Counted from the first letter of the stretch, positions 9,019 to 17,694 are shown. The stretch is DNA of 64,000 bases from Pyrococcus kukulkanii (GCF_041647995.1 NZ_JARRIB010000001.1:558001-622000); one strand, 5' to 3'. Made by a program: numbers and translations. Notes: a model not told the origin generated them from the letters alone.

Positions 9019-9210
9019 TCAGGGTCCCTCCCATCCACACTTCGGGCACTTATAAGGCTTCGCTAGAAGCCTGCAGGTTTCACATCTCCAGATTATAGCT
9101 TCGCCGCAGTTGGGACAGACGAAGTGAGTGGCATGCTCCCTAGGTGTGATCTCCCTTCCACATGAGGTACATACGGGTATCTCGAACTTCATCTTAACTG
9201 CCTCTGCCAA
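9019..9210 (-). CDS. small zinc-ribbon protein of the HVO_2753 type
   Basis: The protein has about 63 residues and four CxxC knuckles: CTSCG, CPNCG, CETCR and CPKCGWEGP. It resembles the archaeal two-zinc-finger micro-protein family annotated as zinc finger/RNA-binding. It sits directly upstream of aEF-1beta, a pairing I recall as common in Thermococcales. The start is uncertain: I chose TTG (MAEAVKMKF) at 9210 because GGGGGTG lies six bases before it; GTG at 9219 or 9213 and the internal ATG (MKFEIPVC) are alternatives. Confidence 0.85.
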   Translation of the reverse strand: MAEAVKMKFEIPVCTSCGREITPREHATHFVCPNCGEAIIWRCETCRLLAKPYKCPKCGWEGP

Positions 9211-9271
9211 CACCCACACCCCCAGAAGGGAAGGTTTTTCTTTTTAACTGTCATCGGGTTAAAGAGGCCAC

Positions 9272-10228
9272 TTATAAATCTTTCCCTAGCAACTCTCGAA
9301 CGGTTCTCCTCACGGCTTCGTGGCTGTTCAGCCTCGGTCTCCAGCCAGTCCTCTTGGCCTTGCTTATATCGAGGAGCATCAACTTAACATCTCCCTTCCA
9401 GCCCCTTCCCCCATCAACACCACCCGTGAACTTGAACTCGGGACTCAGGCCCATCTCCTCGCTGACTATCTCGGCTATCTCCCTAACGGTTATCCAGTCC
9501 TCGTTACCCAAGTTGTAGAAGTCGACCCTCTTACCCTCCTTTCTGAAGTGCTCGAATATCGTGAGCATGCCCTCAATTGTATCACTCACGTGAAGGTAGC
9601 TCTTCCTCTGAGTCCCATCCCCCAAAATCTCAAGCTCCTCAGGATTCCTCCTCAGCTTGTTTATGAAATCATAGATGACGCCATGGTTAGACCTCTTCCC
9701 TATTATGTTTGCAAGCCTAATTATCAGGGCGTTGAAGTCAAAAGTGTGAGCGTAGCCACTTATCATGGCCTCAGCCGCCAGCTTAGCTCCCCCATAAACG
9801 CTTATTGGCTCAAGGGGAGCATAGTCTTCCGGGGTCGGAAGCTTCTCGGCGTCACCGTAGACGGTTGAAGATGATGTAAAGACCAAGTACTTAGCGTTAG
9901 AATCCCTCATGGCCTGAAGGAGGTTATAAGTTATCAGCACATTCGTCTCATAAAGGAGCTCGGGGCTTTGGGAGCCTATCCTGACTTCAGGGTTTGCAGC
10001 AAGATGAAAGACAACGTCAACATCCTTCACAGCCTCCTCCACTATCCCAGGATCCCTCATGTCTCCCTTTATGAACTCGAACCTCTCGTGATCGAGCCAC
10101 CTCTCTATATTCTCAAGGACTCCAGCGCTCAAGTCATCAAGAACCCTTACCTCATATCCCCTCTCCATCAACGCATCCACCAAGTGAGACCCTATAAACC
10201 CAGCACCCCCCGTCACCAAAACCCTCAT
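9272..10228 (-). CDS. NAD-dependent sugar nucleotide epimerase (UDP-glucose 4-epimerase-like)
   Basis: This extended short-chain dehydrogenase of about 318 residues starts MRVLVTGGAGFIGSHLVD, the GxxGxxG NAD site. It has D(D)LSAG for the ribose, the catalytic Ser-Tyr-Lys set (TSSSTVYGD; VYGGAKLAAE, YxxxK) and RLANIIG for the nucleotide sugar. The likely reaction is 4-epimerisation of a UDP-sugar, used for glycans. The gene is single on the minus strand, and its start faces that of DGGGP synthase. The ATG four codons in (10228) is preferred over 10240 because the fold begins there. Confidence 0.88.
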   Translation of the reverse strand: MRVLVTGGAGFIGSHLVDALMERGYEVRVLDDLSAGVLENIERWLDHERFEFIKGDMRDPGIVEEAVKDVDVVFHLAANPEVRIGSQSPELLYETNVLITYNLLQAMRDSNAKYLVFTSSSTVYGDAEKLPTPEDYAPLEPISVYGGAKLAAEAMISGYAHTFDFNALIIRLANIIGKRSNHGVIYDFINKLRRNPEELEILGDGTQRKSYLHVSDTIEGMLTIFEHFRKEGKRVDFYNLGNEDWITVREIAEIVSEEMGLSPEFKFTGGVDGGRGWKGDVKLMLLDISKAKRTGWRPRLNSHEAVRRTVRELLGKDL

Positions 10229-10283
10229 TTTACCACCCAAAAAGGTTTCCCATTAACCTTATTTACACTTTTCCAATGTTAAG

Positions 10284-11129
10284 ATGGGGGAGAAAGTGGA
10301 GGGTAAAGCTTTCATCGAGATCATGAGACCCCACAACTGCATCTTAGCTGGGATAGTTGGCATTTTAGGTGCCCTAGTTGCCTATGAGGGAATTCCCGGA
10401 CTGAAAAAGCTAGCCCTAATATTTTTGGTGGTGTACTTCGGCTGTTCTGCGGGGAACACCATTAATGACTACTTCGACTACGAGATAGACAAGATAAACA
10501 GGCCAGAGAGGCCGATCCCCAGGGGGGCAATTCCCAGGAAGGTCGCATTGTACTATGCATTAATTCAGTACTCAATTGGGTTAATCCTAGCATATTTCCT
10601 TGGGGTTGAAGCGTTTCTCTTCGCATTTGTAGCTTACGCTCTAACTTTCCTTTATGCATGGAAGCTCAAGCCCCTTCCCTTCGTGGGGAATTTAGCCGTG
10701 GCAACGCTAACCGGAGTTACCCCAATATATGGGGCTGTTGGAGTAGGTAGAATTGGGCTTGCCGGGTACTTGGCCGTATGCGCGTTCCTCGTTAATGTTG
10801 CGAGGGAGATAATGAAGGACATTGAAGACGTTGAAGGGGACAGGGAGATGGGAGCGAGAACCCTGCCAATAATCCTGGGAGAGAGAAAGGCTGGAATAAT
10901 AGCTTCAATCTTTGGCTTCGCCACAGTTATAGCTTCATTCCTTCCTGTTAAGGTTGGAATAGGGCTGGGATACGCCCCAATGATAATAGTAGATGGCATG
11001 ATATTAAAGGCAAGCATCGATGTTCTGAGAGATCCCAAGAAGGCCAATAAGTCACAGAAAAGTTTGAAGATGGCTACATTCATAGCAGTTATAAGCTTCT
11101 TGTTAGGAGCATTAACCAGGGGGGTATGA
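10284..11129 (+). CDS. digeranylgeranylglyceryl phosphate synthase (UbiA family)
   Basis: The 281-residue membrane prenyltransferase has the two aspartate-rich motifs of the UbiA superfamily: NDYFDYEID (about residues 61-69) and DIEDVEGDREMGARTLP (about 179-195). In archaea this enzyme adds the second geranylgeranyl chain to GGGP, an essential ether-lipid step. The remaining sequence is about eight hydrophobic helices. The next gene follows after three bases. Confidence 0.93.
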   Translation: MGEKVEGKAFIEIMRPHNCILAGIVGILGALVAYEGIPGLKKLALIFLVVYFGCSAGNTINDYFDYEIDKINRPERPIPRGAIPRKVALYYALIQYSIGLILAYFLGVEAFLFAFVAYALTFLYAWKLKPLPFVGNLAVATLTGVTPIYGAVGVGRIGLAGYLAVCAFLVNVAREIMKDIEDVEGDREMGARTLPIILGERKAGIIASIFGFATVIASFLPVKVGIGLGYAPMIIVDGMILKASIDVLRDPKKANKSQKSLKMATFIAVISFLLGALTRGV

Positions 11130-11132
11130 AAA

Positions 11133-11510
11133 ATGTTGGAGGACATAATTAGGGAGAACATGGATAAGGATGGGCTGTGGCTTGTTATTACTTTTAAAAC
11201 GCAATCCGGCCCATTAGATACTATGAAAATGCTCGAAAAAGCTGTAAGAAAAGCTGGATGGGAGGTAACGTTTAAGGCAAACTGGTGGACAGCGGATATT
11301 CCCTATGGCCTAGTCAGGATTGACGCAAAGAAGGGAGATAAAGAAAAGATCATCCTGGGAAAGTGGATCCTGGGGAAAGAGCTTGAGGTTATAGGAGTTC
11401 AAAACCTAGACTTAGAGAGGGGTAAAGAAGAGTTCTTCAGGATGGTTGACAGTATAACATCAACCCTAATCCATGACCCCGTGATAAGGACGATGAGGGA
11501 GCAGTACTGA
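11133..11510 (+). CDS. conserved hypothetical protein, small alpha/beta
   Basis: I do not recognise this 125-residue soluble protein. Visible features are an N-terminal helix, WLVITFKTQSG (likely a strand), an aromatic patch ANWWTADIPYGLVRID, and a charged C-terminus. It is tightly placed between DGGGP synthase (3 bases) and the TauE-like permease (its stop TGA shares bases with that gene's start ATG), so it belongs to this operon. No catalytic motif is evident. Confidence 0.8.
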   Translation: MLEDIIRENMDKDGLWLVITFKTQSGPLDTMKMLEKAVRKAGWEVTFKANWWTADIPYGLVRIDAKKGDKEKIILGKWILGKELEVIGVQNLDLERGKEEFFRMVDSITSTLIHDPVIRTMREQY

Positions 11511-12229
11511 TGCTTGAGTTCGCGGTTCTTGGATTAGGCATAGGCTTCCTCGCTGGGCTCCTCGGGGTGGGAGGAGGTTTCCTGATAGTTCCCACCCTAG
11601 TTATCCTGGGGAAGCCCATTCACCTCGCAATAGGGACGAGCTTGGCGTGCATAACGGTAAGCTCCTTCTCTTCGGCCGTGACCCATCTAAGAAGGGATTC
11701 CGTGTTACCTAAAGTTGTTTTGTTGAAAGAGGTATTTTCAGTTCCCTCCGCGATTTTAGGCTCCTATGCCTCGTCCCTATTGCCTGAGAAAGCCCTCAGG
11801 ATAGCGTTTGGGATTTTACTCCTGTACCTCTCCTACACCCTTCTGAAGAAGAGAGAAGAGGGTGATGAAAATCCGAACATAAACTACAGAGCGATTCCGA
11901 TAATAGGGATCATATCAGGAACTATGAGCGGTCTCCTGGGGATAAGTGGTGGAGTTCTAAACGTCCCGCTGTTCCACTCTCTGGCAGGGATACCAATGAG
12001 GTACGCCATAGGAACTTCAAGCCTTGCCCTATTCTTTACGGCGCTCGCCGGGAGCATAGGGCACTACAGGTTGGGCCACGTTGACCCCAGGATAATCCTA
12101 ACCCTAGCCCCAGGACTGATAGTGGGAGGCTACCTTGGAGCCACTACTGCCCACAAGACACATCCAGAAATCCTCAAGAAGATTTTTGCAATGTTTTTGG
12201 TGATTATGGCCTTGAGGATGATCCTTTAA
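11510..12229 (+). CDS. sulfite exporter TauE/SafE family membrane protein
   Basis: The 239-residue protein has about eight hydrophobic segments and the duplicated glycine-rich signatures of the family: GFLAGLLGVGGGFLIVPTL near the N-terminus and ISGTMSGLLGISGGVLNVPL in the second half. The family exports or imports sulfur-containing or organic anions; the substrate here is unknown. It overlaps the preceding small gene by one base. It converges on the broken tungsten oxidoreductase, with which it overlaps by four bases. Confidence 0.9.
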   Translation: MLEFAVLGLGIGFLAGLLGVGGGFLIVPTLVILGKPIHLAIGTSLACITVSSFSSAVTHLRRDSVLPKVVLLKEVFSVPSAILGSYASSLLPEKALRIAFGILLLYLSYTLLKKREEGDENPNINYRAIPIIGIISGTMSGLLGISGGVLNVPLFHSLAGIPMRYAIGTSSLALFFTALAGSIGHYRLGHVDPRIILTLAPGLIVGGYLGATTAHKTHPEILKKIFAMFLVIMALRMIL

Positions 12230-14093
12230 AAGAATAAAATTATTAAAGCCTCCCCCCTCACGACCTCCAAGGCTCTCTTAGCATCCTCCTTGAATTCGGG
12301 GTAGCCAAGTCTCTCCATGGTCTCCGGCAGTGGGACGCCGAGCTCCTCATGCCATCCTCTAAGCCTGTAGAACTCCTTCCTCGCCTCAAGGAAGTCATTG
12401 TAGTCTATAAATGCAGCGTTGCCCTTAGCAGGACCATTGGGCTCTGGCTCCCACCACCTTGGGGGTATGATGTCATCCAAAGGCGGAGTTACCCAGTCCA
12501 AAGCATTATGAATCCTGGCTATGCTCTCAACTGCCCAAGCAACTCTCCTTAGCTTTTCAACGCTCCACTCCCTTCCCGTGACTATTGAGAAGAACTTAGC
12601 GAGATCATCAAGCTTGTAGGGAACGAACTTACAGACCCCAAGCATATCGAAGATGTAGCTCTCGTCCCTGGCCTCAATCAACGAAGGAACGAGCTCTTTA
12701 GCGGGCCCTTGATTTGGCAGCTGATGGGGCCTCGGCCAGCCCCTCATGTGGGAGGCCCCAACGTCGGCCGTTGCATAGCTTAAGGCGTAAGTCCTCCTAC
12801 CCCTTGGATCCCAGGCCGGAGCTTCTAGGCCCTTAACGTGAACCGCAAACTCGCAACCCCTTCCTAGGATCTCGCAGGCCCTCTTAACTCCCTCCGCCAA
12901 GACGGCCCCAATACCCTTCCTCTCGGCTATTAGCATGAGCAGTTTTCCTCAGCCTCCTCATCGCCAAATCCCTTGACCTTAAACCCTATCTCTTCCCCCG
13001 TTATTAATCCCCTCTCAACAAGCTCAAAGAACCAGCCTATGACGTTTCCAGCGGCTATGCTGTCGAGACCGAGGTCATTGGCAAGGTGGTTGAAGTACGC
13101 CACCGCCGGAAAGTTGAATACACCCGTTGCGGCACCGAGCATGGCTATGCTTTCGTACTCTGGCTTCACCCTTATCCTCCTGCCCCTGTACTCAACCTCT
13201 ACATAACGGGCGCACTTAATCGGACAGCTCTTTCCGTGGATGAACCATTCCGGCTCTATCTCATACTTCTTAACTTCATCCCCAGCCAATTTGCTCGCCA
13301 GCTCGTCGGGAATGTATGGCCTCGAGAAGTTGTAGGCAGGGCTCATTCCCAGGGAGGCTGAGCTCCTTAGGCCATCCGTGGTTCCGTAATTGCGGGTGTG
13401 CTCGTACTTGGGATCTGTGGCATAGGAATCGTAGTACTCCTTCCAGAGCCTCTCGTACTCCTCTCTATTGGCTACCTCAGGCTTCTCCCCAGGCTCAACT
13501 ACCACGGCTTTAAGGTTCTTGCTACCCATCACCGCTCCAAGGCCTCCCCTTCCGCTGGCCCTCTCTGAGTCGTAAACTATGTTCGCTATTCTCACCCTGT
13601 TTTCCCCGGCCCTCCCTATCATCGCTATGCTGGCCTTTGGATACTTCCTCCAGAGCTCGTTAGTTGCCTCGTAAACTCCCTTCCCCCATAGCTCCCCAGC
13701 ATCTCTGATCTCGGCCTGGCCCTCGTAGATGTGGATGTAAACTGGTTCTTCCGCCCTCCCCTCTATTATCACGGCATCAAAGTGACCCTTGAGCTTTGAA
13801 CCAAAGGCATCTCCACCGCTCGAATCACTTATTAGCCTAGTCTCGGGACTTTTGCTCACGGCTATAACCTTACTGGATCCTGGGATTAGACCGGTTAGGG
13901 CTCCAGGAACGAAGAGCAACTTATTCCCCGGGCTGAAGGGGTCTGTCCCTAGGGGAACCTCCTTGTACATGAGATAATAGCCGAGCCCCTTCCCGCCGAT
14001 GAACTTCTCTATAACATCATCCTCAAGGGGTTCTATTAAAACATCACCGCTTGTTAGATCGACCCTGAGAATTTTCCCCTTGTAACCTTTCAT
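12226..14093 (-). pseudogene. aldehyde:ferredoxin oxidoreductase-family tungstoenzyme, split by a one-base shift
   Basis: Two reading frames form one enzyme. Part 1 (12930-14093, 387 aa) begins MKGYKGKILRVDLTSGDV and holds the pterin/tungsten domain (GGDAFG, SGRGGLGAVMG). Part 2 (12226-12936, 236 aa) continues with MLIAERKGIGAVLAEGVK and DYNDFLE-like C-terminal sequence. Reading through an extra A in GAGGAAAACTGCTC would give EEKLLMLIAERKG, a seamless join. The cluster site is CPIKC (C290, C294) plus C in MLGVCKF of part 2; the first Cys of the usual CxxCxxxC is missing (Gly). The reported P. furiosus WOR4 also binds a reduced, 3Fe-type cluster, so a WOR4-like enzyme is possible. The shift could be decay, a sequencing error or recoding. 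Confidence 0.85.
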
Positions 14094-14186
14094 TAGTCCC
14101 CCTTACCTGGGGTTAAGCTAAGACGTTTAAGAAAATTGTTCGGCAGATGTGTTTATCGGAAGAGTTTTATAAATGATTATATAATC

Positions 14187-15533
14187 ACGATTACACAAAA
14201 GTTCGTCGACAGGGAGGAGGAGCTAAGGACACTTAGGAAAGCCTTCGAGAGGGGATCCCTCGTTATAATATATGGAAGGAGGAGAGTCAGAAAGACAAGG
14301 CTCTTAGTTGAGGCATCAAAGGACTTTAGGACTCTCTATCACCTCTGTAAGGAGGAAGAAATCCACGAAACTTTAAAGACACTCAACGCGAAGCTCTTCT
14401 CACTTACAAACGACATCTCCCTGCTGAAGCATCCAATTAAGTCATTTTATGAGTTCTTTGAGCGACTTCCCGAAGATGTAGTTGTAATATTTGACGAATT
14501 TCAGATTTTAACTAAGTATAATACAAGAACATCTAGACTTCAGAGGAAAAGGAGTCATAGTACTCTGCGGTTCCAGCATTTCAATGATGGAGGATTTGAT
14601 ACCATATGGCAGCCCGCTCTATGGAAGGAGGACTCTCTCCCTAAAGGTAGAACCACTTAAGTTCCATGATATCCACGAGTTCCTCCCAGGATACAGTCTT
14701 GAAGATCTTGTGAAAGTTTACGGAATGGTCGATGGAATCCCAGAGTAGATCCTTCATTATCGCCAGAGGAGAATGCAAAAGAGGAGTTCTTCAATAGAGG
14801 ATTTCTCTACGAAGAAGCCGAGTATCTGCTCCGCTACGAGCTTCGCGACCTCAGCACTTACAATACAATACTCGAGGCGATAAGCTACGGCTACCGCTCC
14901 TTCAACGAGCTGAAGAACGCGACGGGCTCGAGAGCTCAAAACTAACGCGATACCTCAGCATACTCCTAAACCTCGGAATAGTTGGCAGAGAAGCACCACC
15001 GACCTCCTCCCCGCCCTGAAGGGCGAGGGTTCCTCTTGGGTGTCATTACCCCAGCCCTTCAAGGCCTTCATCGGTTTGCGGGCTCATCACCTACTCCCGT
15101 CGCCGGTTTCGGCTCAGCCCGCGGGCCCGGTCTAGGGCCCGTTACCCCTACCCGCCCAAGCGGGCTCGGGGTTTATCGATTGAGAGGACGCCTACCGGCG
15201 TCATCCTCCCCAACACGATGAAACCCGCTCTATAGATTCACCAAAATCGGGAGATAGTGGCACAAAAAAGAGGAAATTGATATCGTTGCTCTGAATGAGA
15301 GGGAAAAGAAAGCTCTCTTCGTTGAAGTGAAGTGGGAAGAGCTGAGTGAGAGGAATGCAAAAAGGATACTTGAGAAATTAGAAAGGAAAGCTGAACTTGT
15401 TGGTTTGGAACAATGGAGAAAATCCTATGGCTTAATTGCCAAAAAGATTGGGGAAAAGGAAACGTTAAGGGAAAGAGGTTATCTAGTTTTTGAGTTGAAT
15501 GATTTCAAAGTAGGGAGAAAGGTACTTGGATAG
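14187..15533 (+). pseudogene. archaeal AAA ATPase (DUF234 type), multiply broken
   Basis: The remnant aligns by eye with the intact ATPase at 22424-23788. The start codon is ACG where the paralogue has ATG. The frame gives KFVDREEELRTL, then Walker A GRRRVRKTRL, with the essential Gly changed to Arg (paralogue GRRRVGKTRL), and VVVIFDEFQ. Shifts follow at about 14540 and 14750; GFLYEEAEYLLRYELRDL is readable in another frame. The part encoding the paralogue's middle domain is replaced by the GC-rich insert at 14998-15232. The C-terminal DUF234 nuclease-like piece EEIDIVALNEREKKALFVEVKW resumes after it. It is not functional. Confidence 0.88.
14998..15232 (-). mobile_element. IS200/IS605-type remnant: TnpB C-terminal tail plus right-end hairpins
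   Basis: This is a GC-rich island inside the ATPase pseudogene. On the minus strand a TnpB-like tail is readable with one shift (MTPVGVLSIDKPRA, then VGVTGPRPGPR and AEPKPATGVGDEPANR before a stop). It is followed by a strong hairpin, CTCGCCCT-TCA-GGGCGGGG, and a GGAGGAGGTC end. That layout, coding tail then structured right end, matches IS1341-type elements, in which this RNA region is the omega-RNA scaffold. No TnpA, and no zinc-finger or RuvC part of TnpB, remains. Exact ends are estimated to within about 10 bases. Confidence 0.55.
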
Positions 15534-15597
15534 GCTGTTCTCTGGGTCATTACAATCGTAACATTTTAATTACTTTTGTCCTGTAAACTCAATTAGG

Positions 15598-15808
15598 TAT
15601 GGTGGTTAAGCCCGATGACGACGCTCTGCGTCGGAGGGTCTTGAAGACTAAACAGTATTTGGTGCTGTCTCCGTTCAGCCCGAAGGCTGATGAACTGTTG
15701 GGTGAGGAACCGGTGGTTCCAATGAACCCAACAGTTGAAGCCAACCTCCCGCACCCCAGGAATTCATTGATAGTGATTACTCATTGAAACGACAGTAGGT
15801 GCGGGAGG
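15598..15808 (+). other. structured GC-richer element of unknown kind (possible ncRNA or IS right-end relic)
   Basis: This gene-free stretch between the ATPase pseudogene and the antitoxin-like gene is packed with perfect hairpins: CGACGC-TCT-GCGTCG, TCAGCC-CGAA-GGCTGA, CTGTTGGGT pairing with ACCCAACAG around an inner GGAACC-GGT-GGTTCC, and CCTCCCGCAC pairing with GTGCGGGAGG across about 40 bases. A short frame on the plus strand (ending PVVPMNPTVEANLPHPRN) resembles low-complexity TnpB tails, which would make this another IS605 right end. A stand-alone structured RNA is the alternative. The bases 15534-15597 before it show nothing else. Confidence 0.4.
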
Positions 15809-15843
15809 AAACGGATGCACACTTCCTATTGGGAGGTAACGGG

Positions 15844-16080
15844 ATGGGAGAGGTTGAGGTCGTAATTAAGGTAAAAATCCCGGAAGGTCTCGGAAAAGAT
15901 TTTGAGGAAATCGTCAGGCGCATGATAGCTGTGGAAGTAACTAAGAAAATAGAGGAGAGAATAAGAGAAGCCGAGAGGCTCATGGAAATCTTCCAAAAAT
16001 CCCAGATGTCTGAAGAAGATGGGAGAAAACTAGCGGAGGAGCTAGCAGAGGCCATTGCGAGAAGACATGGTGTGTTATGA
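15844..16080 (+). CDS. antitoxin-like small helical protein (VapB-type partner)
   Basis: The protein has about 78 residues and starts MGEVEVVIKVKIPEGLGKDF; the ATG at 15844 follows GGGAGGTAAC. It opens with a short beta strand (EVVIKVKIP), as in dimerising antitoxins, followed by long charged helices. Its stop overlaps the start of the adjacent PIN-domain toxin remnant (ATGATGA), the usual VapB-VapC arrangement in Thermococcales. It appears intact although its partner is broken. Confidence 0.75.
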   Translation: MGEVEVVIKVKIPEGLGKDFEEIVRRMIAVEVTKKIEERIREAERLMEIFQKSQMSEEDGRKLAEELAEAIARRHGVL

Positions 16081-16498
16081 TGAAGGTAGTTCTCGACTAC
16101 AACGTCGTTTTCTCAGCCCTCTACAACAGAGGAACCGCTCAAGAACTTTTGTGAAAAATCATATATCAAGGACTTTCGAATTCCTTGTGCCAGATTACTT
16201 TTGGGAGGAACTGAAGAGGCTCCATGCTAAATTGGTCAAGATCACTCGTCTTAGTCACGAAGAAGTTGAATTCCTCTTAGAGAAAATCGGAGAACAGATA
16301 ATTACAATTGATAGAGAGGTTTACGAGGACTTCCTAGAAGAAGCAAAAAGAATATGTCCTGATCCCAAGGACGTTCCTTATGTTGCCCTAGCCATGGCCA
16401 CAGCAACGCCGATTCTGGCAGGTGATAAAAAGTTAACTAGGGAAATTAAGGATAAGGTAAAGATACTCCCCCTGAACGAGGCTGTTAGGATGGTTTAA
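16080..16498 (+). pseudogene. PIN-domain (VapC-like) toxin, frameshifted
   Basis: The N-terminal frame reads MKVVLDYNVVFSALYNRGTAQELL and stops at 16152-16154; the body continues in another frame (FEFLVPDYFWEELKRLHAKL...). The first conserved Asp is in VVLDYNV, and the later acidic site is PDPKDVPYVALAMA...ILAGDKKL (D of DVPY and GDKKL), typical of PIN nucleases of the COG1569 type. A one-base shift near 16150 separates the halves. The intact protein would have about 139 residues. Its target would be tRNA or mRNA by family; here it is probably dead. Confidence 0.82.
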
Positions 16499-16665
16499 TC
16501 CCGTAATTCTCCCTTCATCCTCAAGTACTCTTCCTTACTCAGCGGGAAGTTTTTGGCCGATGCTAAAAAGGAATTTACTAGCTTTACTTGCTGTCTAAAA
16601 ACCTCGTCGGGATTTTCCTTCAGCTTTTTAACGTAGAGCCTTATGAAGGCCAGTCTTTCCTCCAT
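16495..16665 (-). CDS. small helical protein next to a nucleotidyltransferase
   Basis: The start ATG at 16665 follows GGGAT and gives 56 residues (MEERLAFIRLYVKKLKENPDEV...). The longer upstream frame overlaps the nucleotidyltransferase gene and is less likely. The protein is charged and helical, with no known motif that I recognise. It lies eight bases downstream of the nucleotidyltransferase-like gene, so the two may form a two-gene unit of toxin-antitoxin style. Its stop overlaps the end of the convergent PIN pseudogene. Confidence 0.65.
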   Translation of the reverse strand: MEERLAFIRLYVKKLKENPDEVFRQQVKLVNSFLASAKNFPLSKEEYLRMKGELRD

Positions 16666-16672
16666 ATCCCGC

Positions 16673-17254
16673 TTAGAATTTGATTTTAACTCCGAGCCTT
16701 CTTGCATATTCATCGAGGGCCCTCCTGTTAATTTTCTCTTTGAAGAGCTCATATAAGAAGAAGGCATCCTCAAAATCTCTGTCCGTGCCTAAGTAAAGCT
16801 TGTAGGCTATCTGAAGCTCTATCGGAGATATGTAAATTGCCCTGCCATTGAGCTCAGCTAGAAGCCTATTCTCAAGGGCCTCCCTATGAAACTCATCCTT
16901 AGGAAACTTTATCTCTGCATTGGGAATTATCTCCCCTTTTCTGGCCAATCTTATTCCCAATTTTCCCCTAAGCATTTCATAAAGCCCACCACAGTCCTCA
17001 GGGTTCAGAAATTCAAAGCCATGTCTTTCTGCCTCCTCACACATTTTAAGGAATTTCTCCCTGGGTAGTTCTTCAATTATGAAGTCAACGTCCTCGGTAC
17101 CTCGAGAACGACCAAGCAATATCATGACGTATCCACTAACTATGACGTACCTAGCATACCTTCCCACTAAATTCACCACGTCAAGCACGAACTTATCAAG
17201 TTCGCTGAGTTCACGCCTAATTATTATTTTGTTGTTCTGAACTTCAATCCCCAT
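16673..17254 (-). CDS. nucleotidyltransferase-fold protein (DUF6036/AbiEii-like)
   Basis: The 193-residue protein starts MGIEVQNNKIIIRRELSEL. The nucleotidyltransferase core is visible as VIVSGYVMILLGRSRGTEDVDFIIEELP, with an SG...RGTEDVDF pattern like the GS-x-DxD motif. It is followed by EIKFP and IELQIAYKLYLGTDRDFEDAFFLYELF, which is characteristic of the AbiEii/DUF6036 group. These proteins are often the toxin or antitoxin of small two-gene defence modules. The partner is the 56-residue gene immediately downstream. Confidence 0.78.
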   Translation of the reverse strand: MGIEVQNNKIIIRRELSELDKFVLDVVNLVGRYARYVIVSGYVMILLGRSRGTEDVDFIIEELPREKFLKMCEEAERHGFEFLNPEDCGGLYEMLRGKLGIRLARKGEIIPNAEIKFPKDEFHREALENRLLAELNGRAIYISPIELQIAYKLYLGTDRDFEDAFFLYELFKEKINRRALDEYARRLGVKIKF

Positions 17255-17292
17255 ATTTAAAACCTCCGCAAATGCTATATTTAAGCAATTTC

Positions 17293-17676
17293 TCAATCTT
17301 GAGAATCAAGCATCTCTTTGAACTCCTCAAGGCTTATCCACTCAACTTTCAACTCAGCACCACAGTGCGGGCACTTAAAAAGCCCCTCGTCCGGAAGGAC
17401 ATCCCAAGGAATGAAGTTGAGACACTTGGGACAATAAGGGCCAAAATCTCCATGCTCGTACTTAACGTCAATATCACACTCAAAGGTTTCTACATCCCCC
17501 GTTTCAGTATTTATATCCTTAATCTCCACGGCCACGACTTTGAACTTCCCTCCACAGTGCGGACATTTAAAGACTTCAACCTCACATTTTTCGCTTTCCA
17601 AGAACTGTATTGGGTCTTCCTCTACAGCTTTACCGCAGTGGGGACAGATGTAGCCGAACTCGACCAAATAGGCCAC
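17293..17676 (-). CDS. multi-zinc-ribbon protein, function unknown
   Basis: The 127-residue acidic protein has four CPxC knuckles: CPHCGK, CPHCGGKF, CPKCLN and CPHCGAEL. They probably form two treble- or ribbon-type zinc sites that bracket an acidic beta-rich middle (VETFECDIDVKYEHGDFG). I do not recognise a named family. It lies 18 bases downstream of the aldo/keto reductase gene on the same strand, so it may be co-transcribed. Confidence 0.8.
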   Translation of the reverse strand: MAYLVEFGYICPHCGKAVEEDPIQFLESEKCEVEVFKCPHCGGKFKVVAVEIKDINTETGDVETFECDIDVKYEHGDFGPYCPKCLNFIPWDVLPDEGLFKCPHCGAELKVEWISLEEFKEMLDSQD

Positions 17677-17694
17677 GAAATCACCACCCGATTC

